From: Paenibacillus sedimenti
GTDB lineage: Bacteria; Bacillota; Bacilli; Paenibacillales; NBRC-103111
Assembly: GCF_014534655.1 (NCBI RefSeq)
Contig: NZ_JACVVD010000004.1
Location: 496,001 to 560,000, forward strand
Length of the DNA stretch: 64,000 bases
Direction: 5' to 3'
Under the pieces are notes generated by a model. It saw only the letters and a program-made list of their open reading frames with translations. It ran no database searches and had not been told where the DNA came from. A program made the position numbers and the translations under genes. This document shows, piece after piece, positions 54,980 through 64,000 of this stretch (position 1 is its first letter; every line of letters starts with the position of its first letter).

Positions 54980-56038
54980 TTAGTAACGTCTGGTGCCAAT
55001 TTCTCTTGCGGCCGTCACTTCCGTAAATATACTTTCCGGTGTTACGATGCGCTTGGGCAGTGTCCGGCCATCAATCATCTCATTTACAGCCTGAATGAGA
55101 TTGGGTCCTAACAGCGGATTGCATTCGACCACACTGTTAATTTTGCCCTCCATCAGCTTCTCAAGCGCTTTTCGCGTACCATCCACCGAAACGATAACGA
55201 TGTCTTTGCCAGGCCTTAAGCCGTACTCTTCTATGGCCTCTATCGCACCTAAAGCCATATCATCATTATGTGAAAATAGGACCCGAATACTCGTTCCTCT
55301 TGCTTGCAGGAAGGACCTCATGACCTCTTTCCCTTGTGTGAAAGTGAAATCGGCATTAGCGCTTTCCAGAACTGCAAAATCAGTACGTTTGGTGATTACT
55401 TCATGAAACCCTTTGCCCCTGGCAATTGACGGCGTAGATCCTTCTGTTCCCTTCAATTCCACAATACCGATGGGGCCGGGAGTGTTAGCTAATTTATCAA
55501 GTACATACTTTCCTGCTTTACGGCCCTCCTCATAAAAGTCGGAACCGATAAACGTGACGTATAGGGATGGATCCGATACTTCAACCAATCGATCAATAAT
55601 GATCACGGGAATCCCCGCTTGCTTCACTTCCTTCAAGATAGGCTCCCAGCCCTTTTCCACCACCGGTGCAATTGAAATTACATCGACTTTTTGCTTAATA
55701 AATGAACGGACAGCTTCAAATTGTCTCTCTTGAGATTGCTCTGCATTCTCGAATAAAAGACTGATTTCGGATTCCTCTGCCGATTCTTTAATGGAGAGTG
55801 TGTTCGCTTTGCGCCAATCACTTTCCGAACCAAGTTGAGAAAAACCCAAGAGGATAGGACGCTTCTGTATGTTAGTCCCCGTCTTAAGCCCCGGAACCTG
55901 CTTTCCTTCTCCCCCATTCCTGCTATTCGCCGTCGTTTCCTTGACCAAATCACACCCCGTGGGAAACACGAGAAAACAGATAACAATAATAAGCTTAGAA
56001 AGCAGCACCAATGATAAGCCCGGTTTTCTAAGATGCAT
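54980..56038 (-). CDS. second YtfQ-like sugar-binding lipoprotein (352 aa)
   Basis: A periplasmic-binding-protein-like (ribose type) lipoprotein with lipobox Cys29 (PTGC). It is clearly a paralogue of the protein at 61779-62819: both share LGFSQ-G-ES-WR-ANT, FI-QKVDVIS, GIPVI, TFIGSDF-EEGR-AGK, ALGAI-AIE--GL-PGKDI and NPLLGP. It is the last gene of the galactofuranose-type operon, directly after a methyl-accepting protein gene (27 bases). The position suggests it may serve as the ligand-loaded partner of that receptor, or widen the importer's substrate range. Both are inference. Confidence 0.88.
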   Translation of the reverse strand: MHLRKPGLSLVLLSKLIIVICFLVFPTGCDLVKETTANSRNGGEGKQVPGLKTGTNIQKRPILLGFSQLGSESDWRKANTLSIKESAEESEISLLFENAEQSQERQFEAVRSFIKQKVDVISIAPVVEKGWEPILKEVKQAGIPVIIIDRLVEVSDPSLYVTFIGSDFYEEGRKAGKYVLDKLANTPGPIGIVELKGTEGSTPSIARGKGFHEVITKRTDFAVLESANADFTFTQGKEVMRSFLQARGTSIRVLFSHNDDMALGAIEAIEEYGLRPGKDIVIVSVDGTRKALEKLMEGKINSVVECNPLLGPNLIQAVNEMIDGRTLPKRIVTPESIFTEVTAAREIGTRRY

Positions 56039-56065
56039 GTTAATGGTGGTCCAGCCCCCTTGGAT

Positions 56066-58129
56066 TTAATCGATTTGAAAACGAGCCATATGTCTTTCTA
56101 ATTGAGACGAGACCTGCTTCATTCTCATGGAGAGCTCCACAAGTTGTTCCCCGATAGATAATTGCGCCGAACAAAGCGTAGCGACTTGCACGGTTGCTGC
56201 CGATGATTCCTCTGAAATCGCAGATACGGTGCTCATAGCGTTACTTAATGTGACTTGCGTCTGATCTAACTGTGAAAGCGATTGCGTAACATCCATGGAA
56301 CGTGACAGGAGCTGATCCATTTCCTCTTGGATTTCCAAGAACAAGCTATGAACGGCATGAACCTCTTGGGTCATATCCTGGAAGAACGGAAGAGCCTTCG
56401 ATATCGCATGAACTGTTGATTCAACCTCCCATTGGATATTATCCGTTAGTTGTCCCACTTGACCAATGGAAGCATTAGACCTCTCCGCCAATTGGCGTAT
56501 CTCGTTCGAAATTACCTTGAATCCTGCACCTGCGAGACCTGCTCTTGTAGCTTCAATGGAGGCATTAAATGATAATATTTTTGTTTGATTTGCCATTTCC
56601 GTCATCATCTTAAGTAAAGTTTGCACGGATTTTGCCGATTCTTGAAGACTATCTACCCTTTCTACAACCTTACGGATGCCAGCTTCGGTATCCACTGTTT
56701 TACGAATTAATTCCTTGATGGAGCTGCCGCCCCTTCGGCATACGCTGTCTACCTCTTGAGCCGAGTTGGCCATCCTGTCTTGCAGCATCAAGGCTTCAGA
56801 CAAGCGGAAGCCTATTTGCTCCATCCCGGAAGTCCCTTCTTCGGCATTCGCAGCTAAGTTCACGGCGCCCTGGGCGATTTGATTTGCAGCGGAATGAATT
56901 TCCCGAGCGGAAACGGCAGTTTCGACCGATGCCGTCGCCATACGCTCACTGGATTCAGTCACTTCTTTACCCGTTTCCCTCATCTCGTTAACCAGTTGAA
57001 CGATTTTTTGGATCATCAGATTATAAGCTTGAGCGACTTGGCCGATTTCATCTTTCTTTCCGTTAAAGGACAACCGTCCTGTCAAGTTGCCTTCCGACGC
57101 CAACCGCATCAAATGCTGCATGTGGGAAAGAGGCTTTCCGACGATCAGAGCGATCCATAATCCGATAATAAGAGCTATAAGGATATTACCTGCGATAAAA
57201 ATGTAAGTTGTTCCTTGAATTTTACTTACATTTCCCGTTAATTCCGTAAGAGGGGCAATCCCTAAGAAAGACCAATCGCTGGCAGCCAATTGGCGGTATG
57301 CTACAAGCCTTTCCATTCCTGCGGTACCTTTATGTAAAAAGCTGCCGGAAGTGGCTTGACCAAGTGGAAACGTCAATTCATGAAGAACGGATTCCTGACG
57401 ATTGCTCATTATAGGCTTGCCTGATTGGGTTATAATAAGTGTCTCCGCTCCATCACTCAATTTGAGAGCGCTTACCATTGATTGTAGCACTTTAGAATCG
57501 ATCTGAACAAGAAGGATGAAATCACGAGACCCGACATTGTTTTTATCCAGTAGTCTTCCGTAGGCGAAGAGAGGCTTCGGGGAATTCCCCAAATAGCCTC
57601 TCTCTTCTATTGACAGCCATACCGGTTTACCGCCGGCACTTCGAATTTCTTCGAGCCAGCCGGACTGATTTACTTTCGAATCAAAACGCTCCCGTTCCGT
57701 AGAGATGGGGGGAATCGGATCTTCGAGAGGAAAGAGAGTGATGTCCCTGATGCTCTGGTCGGATAATGCCAGTTGGTCCAAGAGTCCCCGGATCTCAGAG
57801 CTGCGCCTCTGAAGCTCATCCGCTCCAATGCCCGTGTTTGTGATTTGAAATAAATTTTCCGTAAAACTGCTGTTATTAAGGAGCTGATTGGATAAATCGA
57901 TATAAAATTGTTGCTTCATATCCAACTTTTCCCCTGCTAGAGAAATTGTAATTAGCGAACTCTTTTGCATTTGTTCAATGATCGCTGATTTGGCAATACT
58001 TGAAGAAAATATGCCTAATCCCGTAACGGATACACATAGAAAACAAAAAAAGATAAGGAATAATTTGGTTCCGATAGATTGATTGGGTTTTCTCAGCAGC
58101 ATTCGTACCAAGCTCTTTAACTCTTTCAT
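56066..58129 (-). CDS. methyl-accepting chemotaxis-type protein (687 aa)
   Basis: A transmembrane receptor with membrane segments at about 20-42 and 307-331 around a roughly 260-residue extracellular Cache-like sensor. A HAMP linker (332-384) and a methyl-accepting signalling domain follow. The hairpin tip reads NQTKILSFNASIEATRAG, which differs at several positions from the usual QTNLLALNAAIEAARAGE. This may mark a divergent subclass that signals to something other than, or besides, the flagellar motor. The ATG at 58129 follows a GGGGGAG site; an earlier ATG 15 codons upstream is not supported. It lies between yjfF and a second sugar-binding protein gene, so the sugar imported is probably also sensed. 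Confidence 0.87.
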   Translation of the reverse strand: MKELKSLVRMLLRKPNQSIGTKLFLIFFCFLCVSVTGLGIFSSSIAKSAIIEQMQKSSLITISLAGEKLDMKQQFYIDLSNQLLNNSSFTENLFQITNTGIGADELQRRSSEIRGLLDQLALSDQSIRDITLFPLEDPIPPISTERERFDSKVNQSGWLEEIRSAGGKPVWLSIEERGYLGNSPKPLFAYGRLLDKNNVGSRDFILLVQIDSKVLQSMVSALKLSDGAETLIITQSGKPIMSNRQESVLHELTFPLGQATSGSFLHKGTAGMERLVAYRQLAASDWSFLGIAPLTELTGNVSKIQGTTYIFIAGNILIALIIGLWIALIVGKPLSHMQHLMRLASEGNLTGRLSFNGKKDEIGQVAQAYNLMIQKIVQLVNEMRETGKEVTESSERMATASVETAVSAREIHSAANQIAQGAVNLAANAEEGTSGMEQIGFRLSEALMLQDRMANSAQEVDSVCRRGGSSIKELIRKTVDTEAGIRKVVERVDSLQESAKSVQTLLKMMTEMANQTKILSFNASIEATRAGLAGAGFKVISNEIRQLAERSNASIGQVGQLTDNIQWEVESTVHAISKALPFFQDMTQEVHAVHSLFLEIQEEMDQLLSRSMDVTQSLSQLDQTQVTLSNAMSTVSAISEESSAATVQVATLCSAQLSIGEQLVELSMRMKQVSSQLERHMARFQID

Positions 58130-58177
58130 GAGGCTCTCCCCCTTCGATGCAAACCCTATTTTGAGCTTTCGCAACGC

Positions 58178-59140
58178 TTAGCGCCGGTGTACCCAGCTTC
58201 GTCCGCTGAACAGTCTTTGCAGTAAAATAAACATGAACAGAAGAATTCCAATAACGATTTTCGTCCACCAGGAACTTAGCGTGCCCTCAAAGCTGATAAT
58301 GGTTTGTATGACTCCTTGGATCATAACGCCAAAGAAGGTTCCTACAATATAACCTACCCCGCCTGTCAGCAGCGTGCCGCCGATGACCACTGCAGCAATA
58401 GCGTCCAACTCCATTCCCATCGCATGCAGCCCATAACCCGAAAGCATATAGAAGGTAAAGACTACACCTGCTAGAGCAGAACAAAATCCGCTGAACATGT
58501 AAACCGTCATTTTAGTTCGTCCTACCGGTAAACCCATCAATAAGGAAGATTGCTCGCTGCCGCCTAATGCATAGGTGTTGCGGCCAAATCGAGTATAATG
58601 TGCCATGTAGAAGCCTAGAAATACAACCAGCAATGCTATGATCACGCTGATGGATATGAAGTTCTGGCCCGGCAAGTTCACCTTAGTCTGCGCCACACTG
58701 GTATAAAAAGCATTGTCAATCGTAATCGTGTTAATGCTAATGACGTAACAAAGTCCCCGAGCCAGGAACATCCCCGCTAAGGTAACGATGAACGGCTGAA
58801 TCTTAAAATAATGTATAACCGCCCCCATCCCCCATCCGAAGAGAGATCCTATCGCCAGCACTAATGGAATCACCAGCTGCGGCGGCCACCCCGCTTGAAC
58901 TAAGCTCGCGGAAACCATCGTTGTGAGCGCAATCATCGAGCCGACTGATAAGTCGATACCTCCGGAAACGATAACAAAGGTCATTCCAACAGCAGCAATC
59001 AATAGAAAAGCATTATCAATCAGCAGATTTAAGATTACCTGTAAGGAAAAGAAGCCTGTATACCGGAAAGAACCAATCGTAAACATAAGAGCAAACAGCC
59101 CGATAGTCACCAGAATCGGAATATATTGTCGTTTAAGCAT
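58178..59140 (-). CDS. yjfF: galactofuranose-type ABC permease YjfF (320 aa)
   Basis: CUT2-type permease closely resembling E. coli YjfF, with VGMTFVI-SGGIDLSVGS, LDAIA-VVIGGTLL-GGVG and an IQ-I---GTLSSWWTKI-IGILLF tail. About ten membrane segments. It pairs with YtfT and the ATPase YtfR to import galactofuranose in E. coli. The ATG at 59140 is chosen because it follows GAGG and overlaps the ytfT stop by eight bases; the open frame upstream to 59233 lies inside ytfT. Confidence 0.92.
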   Translation of the reverse strand: MLKRQYIPILVTIGLFALMFTIGSFRYTGFFSLQVILNLLIDNAFLLIAAVGMTFVIVSGGIDLSVGSMIALTTMVSASLVQAGWPPQLVIPLVLAIGSLFGWGMGAVIHYFKIQPFIVTLAGMFLARGLCYVISINTITIDNAFYTSVAQTKVNLPGQNFISISVIIALLVVFLGFYMAHYTRFGRNTYALGGSEQSSLLMGLPVGRTKMTVYMFSGFCSALAGVVFTFYMLSGYGLHAMGMELDAIAAVVIGGTLLTGGVGYIVGTFFGVMIQGVIQTIISFEGTLSSWWTKIVIGILLFMFILLQRLFSGRSWVHRR

Positions 59141-60170
59141 GTTGCTTAACCTCACTTTCTGCCGGATAATGACGGGTCTTCCATCGAGAAATGAGCGTTT
59201 TGCGGAACGATTCGGATTGAACCAGGCATACAACTAAAACGACGATTGCTTTTACTACAAGTGTAATCTCAGGCGGAACGCCGATCATATAAATGGTCGT
59301 CGTTAACGTTTGGATGATAAGCGCCCCAATCAAGGTGCCCATTAAGTAAAACCGTCCTCCGTTCAGGGAAGTGCCTCCAATAACTACCGCAAGAATGGCA
59401 TCAAGCTCGTACCAAAGCCCTGCATTGTTACCATCCGCGCTGGATACGTTTGAGCTAAGAATTAATCCGGCAATGCCGGCGCATAAACCGCAGAACATGT
59501 ATACGGCAAACATGACCGTTTTTGATCGAATTCCGGCAAGGCGACTCGCCTCCGGCTTACAGCCAACCGATTCAATGAAGAGCCCAAGCGAAGTTTTTCT
59601 GGTTAGAATAGAGGCAACAAGAAAGAGCGCTGCCACGATAAAGATAGAAAACGGAAGCGTTGCTAACGAGCCCGCACCGATATATTTATACGGCTCATTG
59701 GAAACGGTTATGATCTGGCCGTCTGTGATGAGTTGCGCCACTCCGCGCCCGGCGACCATCAGAATCAATGTGGCAATAATCGGCTGCATACCGATGCCTG
59801 CGACTAAGAATCCATTCCATACGCCAAGGATAATGGATAGGACCAACGCAATCCCAATAGCAATGAACACAAGGCTTACGGCATTCTGTCCATCGCCTTG
59901 GCTAATGGTTAAACAGGCAATGGCTCCTGAAATGGCTACAACCGAACCGACCGATAAGTCAATCCCCTTGGTGGCGATGACCAGCGTCATCCCGATTGCC
60001 ACAATTATTAAGGGGGAGCCAAAGTTTAGAATATCAATCAGACTCCCGTATAAATGGCCATCCCGCATGATAATGGAAAAGAAATCCGGAGCATATAATA
60101 AATTGAATAGTAACAGCGCGCCTAATACCGTTAGCGGCCAAAATAAGTGATGCTTTAGCATGGTGTTCAC
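59133..60170 (-). CDS. ytfT: galactofuranose-type ABC permease YtfT (345 aa)
   Basis: CUT2-type permease resembling E. coli YtfT, with IGMTLVIATKGIDLSVGS, MVAGRGVAQLIT-GQI and NNAGLW-ELDAILAVVIGG motifs. It overlaps the ATPase gene by four bases and the yjfF gene by eight bases, so the three are translationally coupled. Confidence 0.92.
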   Translation of the reverse strand: MNTMLKHHLFWPLTVLGALLLFNLLYAPDFFSIIMRDGHLYGSLIDILNFGSPLIIVAIGMTLVIATKGIDLSVGSVVAISGAIACLTISQGDGQNAVSLVFIAIGIALVLSIILGVWNGFLVAGIGMQPIIATLILMVAGRGVAQLITDGQIITVSNEPYKYIGAGSLATLPFSIFIVAALFLVASILTRKTSLGLFIESVGCKPEASRLAGIRSKTVMFAVYMFCGLCAGIAGLILSSNVSSADGNNAGLWYELDAILAVVIGGTSLNGGRFYLMGTLIGALIIQTLTTTIYMIGVPPEITLVVKAIVVLVVCLVQSESFRKTLISRWKTRHYPAESEVKQHA

Positions 60171-61675
60171 CCTCCCGCAATCGCCGTCATGACATTTTTT
60201 TGGCTGATATCGTCGCCAATCATTTCTTGAACCTTGCGCCGGTCGCGAAGGACGACGATTCGGTCGCTAACCCGCAGCACTTCTTCTAATTCGGATGAGA
60301 TAAATAAAACGGACATGCCTTTCTGAGCTAAGGATAAAACCAACCTCTGAATTTCCGCCTTGGCTCCGATATCGATTCCTCTTGTAGGTTCATCCAAGAT
60401 CAGCAGTTTGGGCTGAGTCAACAGCCAACGAGCAAGCAGCACCTTCTGCTGGTTGCCCCCGCTTAAATTTTTAATAAGATGCTCGGGGTTGGGAGGATTA
60501 ATGTTTAGCGTACGAATATACTGATCCGCAATTTCATCCTGGCGTTTTCGCGAGATCGTCTTGAACCAGCCTTGGGTTGCCTGCAGTGCCAAAATAATAT
60601 TTTCCCTTACCGTCAAATCGTCAATAATGCCTTCCGCCTTCCGGTTTTCGGAGCAAAAGGCGATGGATTGATCAATTGCATGTCTTGGCGTTTGTATAGC
60701 GCCTTTGGACCCGGACAGCTTTATTTCGCCGGAATCCGCCCGGTCGGCTGCAAAGATAAGTCTCGCAAGCTCAGTCCTCCCCGATCCCAAAAGTCCGGCA
60801 AGACCGACAATTTCTCCCCTATGGATAGTTAAGTCTATCGGTTCTATGGATCCTCTTTTCCCAAAATTGGCAGCCTGAAGCAAAACTTCGTCCTTCACTC
60901 GTTCCCCGCTGGAAATGTTCGGAATTTCCTCGAGAAGATGAAGATCTTTCCCGATCATCTTAGATACCAGTTCTATGCGAGGAAGCTCTTTAGCCATATA
61001 TTCCCCAATAAATTCTCCGTTACGGAGAATGGTTATTCGATCCGAAATGTCATAAACTTGGTCTAAAAAATGCGTAACGAACAGGATGGCTAAGCCCTCA
61101 CTCTTTAGTCTTGTCATAACAGAGAAAAGCTGTACTACTTCGCCTCGATCCAGACTTGACGTCGGTTCATCTAAAATAAGTACTTTAGCGGAAATGCTCA
61201 ACGCTCTGGCAATTGCGATCAACTGTTGTACGGCAACCGAATACGTATGGAGCGGCTGCGTCACATCGATTTCAAGGTTCATTCTTTTCTTCAGCAGCTC
61301 TTCGGCATTGCGATACATCTCTTTCCATAAAATACGGCCGAATCGACGCGGTTCACGTCCAATGTATACATTTTCCGCCACGGAAAGATTTAAGCAAAGA
61401 TTAACCTCTTGATACACAGTACTGATACCGGCGCTTTGCGCATCCTGCGGACTGTTTATTTTTATCGTCTTCTGAGCCAGATCAACGGTTCCCTGATCTA
61501 TCGAATAGACACCTGTCAGCACTTTGATCAGTGTAGATTTCCCCGCTCCGTTCTCGCCCATCAATGCATGGACTTCGCCGGGAAACAGTCGGAAATTAAC
61601 GCCGGACAAGGCCTTCACACCGGGAAACTGTTTGTGAATCCCCGTCATTTGCAAAATTGGCCGTATGTTATTCAT
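60167..61675 (-). CDS. ytfR: galactofuranose-type ABC ATPase YtfR (502 aa)
   Basis: A fused double-ATPase of the RbsA type. The first domain has a Walker A GENGAGKST at 40-48 and LILDEPTSSLD. The second has a degenerate Walker A (GLLGSGRTEL), LSGGNQQKVLLARWL signature and LDEPTRGIDIG. This is normal for sugar CUT2 ATPases, where the second site is often weak. GAGGAG precedes the start. It powers YtfT/YjfF. Confidence 0.92.
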   Translation of the reverse strand: MNNIRPILQMTGIHKQFPGVKALSGVNFRLFPGEVHALMGENGAGKSTLIKVLTGVYSIDQGTVDLAQKTIKINSPQDAQSAGISTVYQEVNLCLNLSVAENVYIGREPRRFGRILWKEMYRNAEELLKKRMNLEIDVTQPLHTYSVAVQQLIAIARALSISAKVLILDEPTSSLDRGEVVQLFSVMTRLKSEGLAILFVTHFLDQVYDISDRITILRNGEFIGEYMAKELPRIELVSKMIGKDLHLLEEIPNISSGERVKDEVLLQAANFGKRGSIEPIDLTIHRGEIVGLAGLLGSGRTELARLIFAADRADSGEIKLSGSKGAIQTPRHAIDQSIAFCSENRKAEGIIDDLTVRENIILALQATQGWFKTISRKRQDEIADQYIRTLNINPPNPEHLIKNLSGGNQQKVLLARWLLTQPKLLILDEPTRGIDIGAKAEIQRLVLSLAQKGMSVLFISSELEEVLRVSDRIVVLRDRRKVQEMIGDDISQKNVMTAIAGG

Positions 61676-61695
61676 ACATTCACTCCTCTACCTTT

Positions 61696-61747
61696 AAGGA
61701 GAAAGCCGCTCCATGCCGTTAGCACCGGTTTGGGCGGCTTTCTCCTT
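61696..61747 (-). terminator. stable hairpin between ytfQ and ytfR
   Basis: A perfect 14-base stem (AAGGAGAAAGCCGC / GCGGCTTTCTCCTT) with a long loop. On the minus strand no U run follows, so it looks more like an mRNA stabiliser that raises binding-protein levels than a full terminator. The T run is on the plus-strand side. Confidence 0.6.
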
Positions 61748-61778
61748 TTGTTTATATTACGAATGTATCAGGTTGATA

Positions 61779-62819
61779 TTAGTACTGGCGGTTCGGAAGT
61801 TCCCTCTTCGCATCCTCCGATGTAAATACGCCTTCCTTGGTTACGATCCTCTTAGGTAACTGTTTACCGGCTACAACATCACGTACCGCTTGCATCAATT
61901 GCGGTCCGAGCAATGGATTACACTCTACGATAAAGTTGATTTTCCCTTCGCTTGCCGCAACGAAACCGTCTTTTACGCCATCAATGGAGATGATGATGAT
62001 GTCTTTACCCGGCTTTAATCCCGCCGCCTCGATCGCTTGAATCGCTCCGAGGGCCATATCATCGTTATGAGCATAAAGAACATCGATGTCCTTATGAGCC
62101 TTCAGGAACGCTTGCATAACTTCTTTACCTTTAGCACGAGTAAAGTCGCCTGTCTGGGAAGCAATTACTTTCAGATTTGCGTTGGATTTTATCACTTCTT
62201 CGAAGCCGGCTTTCCGGTCGTTCGCCGGTGCGGAGCCTGTTGTACCTTGCAGCTCCACGATATTTACAGGTTCCTTTGCGTCTTTTTTGGTGTCCACGAG
62301 CCACTTGCCTGCCCGGCGTCCTTCTTCAACAAAGTCGGAACCAATGAAAGTTTGATAAAGCGAAGTATCTTTGGAATCTACGGCACGGTCCGTTAAAATC
62401 ACCGGAATCCCTGCATCTTTGGCTTCCTTCAGCACCGTATCCCAGCCGGATTCAACAACCGGAGAGAATGAGATTACATCCACTTTTTGCTGGATAAATG
62501 TGCGAATCGCTTTTATTTGATTTTCTTGTTTTTGCTGCGCGTCAGAGAATTTCAGGTCGAATCCCGCTTCTTTGGCCGAGTCTTGTACAGACTTCGTATT
62601 CGCCGTTCTCCAGCCGCTCTCCGCGCCAACTTGAGAAAAACCTAAAGTAATCTTCTTGTCTGCCGGAGTTGCAGCCGGGGCTTTCGTGGCACTCGTACTC
62701 TCTTTTGTCGCTTCCGGCTTGCTTGCATTAGCGGGAGCTTTTTCCGTATTACTGCAAGCTACTGAGAATAATAGCATTGCCGAAGCTAAGAGCAACCCCA
62801 TTGTTTTTCCTGTTTTCAT
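61779..62819 (-). CDS. ytfQ: galactofuranose-type sugar-binding lipoprotein YtfQ (346 aa)
   Basis: Ribose-type periplasmic-binding-fold lipoprotein with lipobox Cys22 (SVAC) and an Ala/Thr-rich linker. Its motifs (LGFSQVGAESGWRTANT, ELQGTTGSAPANDRKAGFEE, NDDMALGAIQAIEAAGLKPG) match the YtfQ family, which binds furanose forms of galactose and arabinose. AGGGAGG precedes the start. It heads the operon that runs to 54980. Confidence 0.92.
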   Translation of the reverse strand: MKTGKTMGLLLASAMLLFSVACSNTEKAPANASKPEATKESTSATKAPAATPADKKITLGFSQVGAESGWRTANTKSVQDSAKEAGFDLKFSDAQQKQENQIKAIRTFIQQKVDVISFSPVVESGWDTVLKEAKDAGIPVILTDRAVDSKDTSLYQTFIGSDFVEEGRRAGKWLVDTKKDAKEPVNIVELQGTTGSAPANDRKAGFEEVIKSNANLKVIASQTGDFTRAKGKEVMQAFLKAHKDIDVLYAHNDDMALGAIQAIEAAGLKPGKDIIIISIDGVKDGFVAASEGKINFIVECNPLLGPQLMQAVRDVVAGKQLPKRIVTKEGVFTSEDAKRELPNRQY

Positions 62820-63075
62820 GTGTTATTCCTCCCTTTATTTCACCATTTCGTGTTGGTGTGATTTGATTATAAGATTGTTAATCTTGGGGGTATATGGAGT
62901 ATTATGATGCATTATTATAAATTTTTGAGTATATATCCAGTTATGTATAGGAGACCTTTGTTTTCTTTTTTAAAAGTTGCAGTTTTTTGTCTAATGATTG
63001 CGTTTTCATAAGTGATGCTTCATAATTTAATTGTTCCGATCACCCCATAAAGTAAGATGAAAGGTACTCTTTATC

Positions 63076-64000
63076 ATGGTGCTTATTCAGAAGATTACTT
63101 CCAGTTTGCGTGCGAAGCTTATGACCATGTTTGTTATTTTGACTTGTGTGCCATTGATATCCGTAGGTCTTATTTCTTATCAAAAATCGTTTAATACCGT
63201 ATTTACCAACAGCAAATCCGCTACCATGCTGCTTGCCGATCAGTTGGCCAGGGACATAGATAACCTGTTTATAGATACAAGTAAGCTCCTTGAATTAGAA
63301 AAGAACCCGAAACTCCTCCATTTTCTATTCTCACAAAACGATACATACGAAGACTCAAAGGACATTCTGAAAACAATGGCTTCCTATAGACAAACCTATC
63401 GGTATGAGAGTGTGCTGAACATAACCATGATCAATTTGTACGGGCGAGGAATTAGCGAACGGAAAGGCGTTTTCCAGTTAGACCGAAATCCGCTTCGCAA
63501 CACGCATTTCGCCTATCTTATGCATCATCCGGATGATGTTCTGCATATTCCTTCTTCCGGCGTATCCGAATTGGAACGTTTGGACGGATTTCACTATAAA
63601 AATCATAACGTCATTTCCATCATTTCCACAGTCAAGCAACGGGTGACTCATGAAGTGATTGGATTTATTATCATCGATTTGGATGACAGTATCGTGAAAC
63701 GGTTCTGTGATAACGTAACGATCGGAAAAAATGGCTTCTTCTATGTTGTCGACGAATCGGGCATACCCATCTTTAAACCGTCTCAAATGAGCGACCATAC
63801 CAAATTACCTAATGTCGAGGAACTGTCGGCCATACTTGCCGGACCGGAAAACCATTACATAGATGCATCGGAGGGGAAGCCCAGTTTTGTTTTCGCCTCT
63901 CCCTCGAAAACGACGGGATGGAACATTGTCGGCCAGGTGCCTCTTCAAGAAATCGTTGAAGAAGCTAACTCCATTCGGCAGCTCATTATTATCAGTGTAG
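63076..64000 (+). CDS. YesM-like sensor kinase, N-terminal part (cut by window edge)
   Basis: Open to the right edge of the window: 308 codons of a membrane sensor. A first membrane segment (about residues 17-35) is followed by a Cache-like extracellular domain (with GKNGFFYVVDESGIPIFKPS), and the protein reaches the start of a second hydrophobic segment at the end. The kinase or other output domain is not visible. It is divergent from the ytfQ operon, so it probably regulates it. The ATG at 63076 is the first in-frame start after a stop; an AAAGG lies 11 bases upstream. Confidence 0.75.
   Translation, partial: MVLIQKITSSLRAKLMTMFVILTCVPLISVGLISYQKSFNTVFTNSKSATMLLADQLARDIDNLFIDTSKLLELEKNPKLLHFLFSQNDTYEDSKDILKTMASYRQTYRYESVLNITMINLYGRGISERKGVFQLDRNPLRNTHFAYLMHHPDDVLHIPSSGVSELERLDGFHYKNHNVISIISTVKQRVTHEVIGFIIIDLDDSIVKRFCDNVTIGKNGFFYVVDESGIPIFKPSQMSDHTKLPNVEELSAILAGPENHYIDASEGKPSFVFASPSKTTGWNIVGQVPLQEIVEEANSIRQLIIISV

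Noticed and set aside
59141..59233. Longer N-terminus for YjfF
   Set aside because: It lies inside ytfT, and the shorter protein begins exactly where E. coli YjfF does.
62820..63075. cre or regulator-binding site in the divergent ytfQ/kinase gap
   Set aside because: No sequence there matches the cre consensus and no clear symmetric operator stood out.

Overview
The window looks like a carbohydrate-utilisation region from a Gram-positive soil bacterium of the Paenibacillus type (inference). The signs are lipobox binding proteins, LplB/LplC-type permeases, YesM/YesN-type two-component systems, large membrane-anchored AraC regulators, strong GGAGG ribosome-binding sites, CcpA-type cre operators and a class I c-di-GMP riboswitch. 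Nearly every gene serves recognition, uptake or breakdown of plant-type polysaccharides. No rRNA, intact tRNA, CRISPR array or intact transposon is visible.

Region 1 (1-13434, mostly minus strand): a sugar ABC importer (binding protein plus two permeases), a membrane AraC regulator, a GH127-type enzyme, a plus-strand cupin/AraC regulator, and two related heparinase II/III-like proteins, one cut by the window edge. Region 2 (13435-20845): a 0.9 kb non-coding stretch with a gene remnant and repeats, then two AraC regulators, a GH31 glycosidase and a second GH127-type enzyme with an extra C-terminal domain. Region 3 (20846-36534, minus strand): a 1215-residue secreted enzyme with CBM42-like, alginate-lyase-like, CBM6 and two F5/8C domains, placed behind a c-di-GMP-I riboswitch, terminator and 21-codon ORF. 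Upstream of it lies a compact operon of GH105 unsaturated-uronyl hydrolase, ABC importer, AraC regulator and an unrecognised 564-residue enzyme-like protein. A tandem double GH43 protein follows.

Region 4 (36846-45785, plus strand): GH36 alpha-galactosidase, a YesM/YesN pair and a CUT1 importer, a likely alpha-galactoside system. Region 5 (45903-54882): a YesM/YesN pair divergent from a CUT1 importer and a canonical GH127 beta-L-arabinofuranosidase, with two cre sites between them. Region 6 (54980-64000): a ytfQ-ytfR-ytfT-yjfF galactofuranose-type importer followed by a methyl-accepting protein and a second YtfQ-like binding protein, with a divergent YesM-like kinase running off the window end.

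Together the genes suggest a cell that senses and digests arabinose-, galactose- and uronate-containing plant polymers. Extracellular cutting is visible in one secreted multidomain protein. Oligosaccharides would enter through five ABC importers, four of which lack their own ATPase gene, and then be trimmed inside the cell by GH127, GH31, GH36, GH43, GH105 and heparinase-like enzymes that show no signal peptide. Substrate assignments beyond family level are inference.
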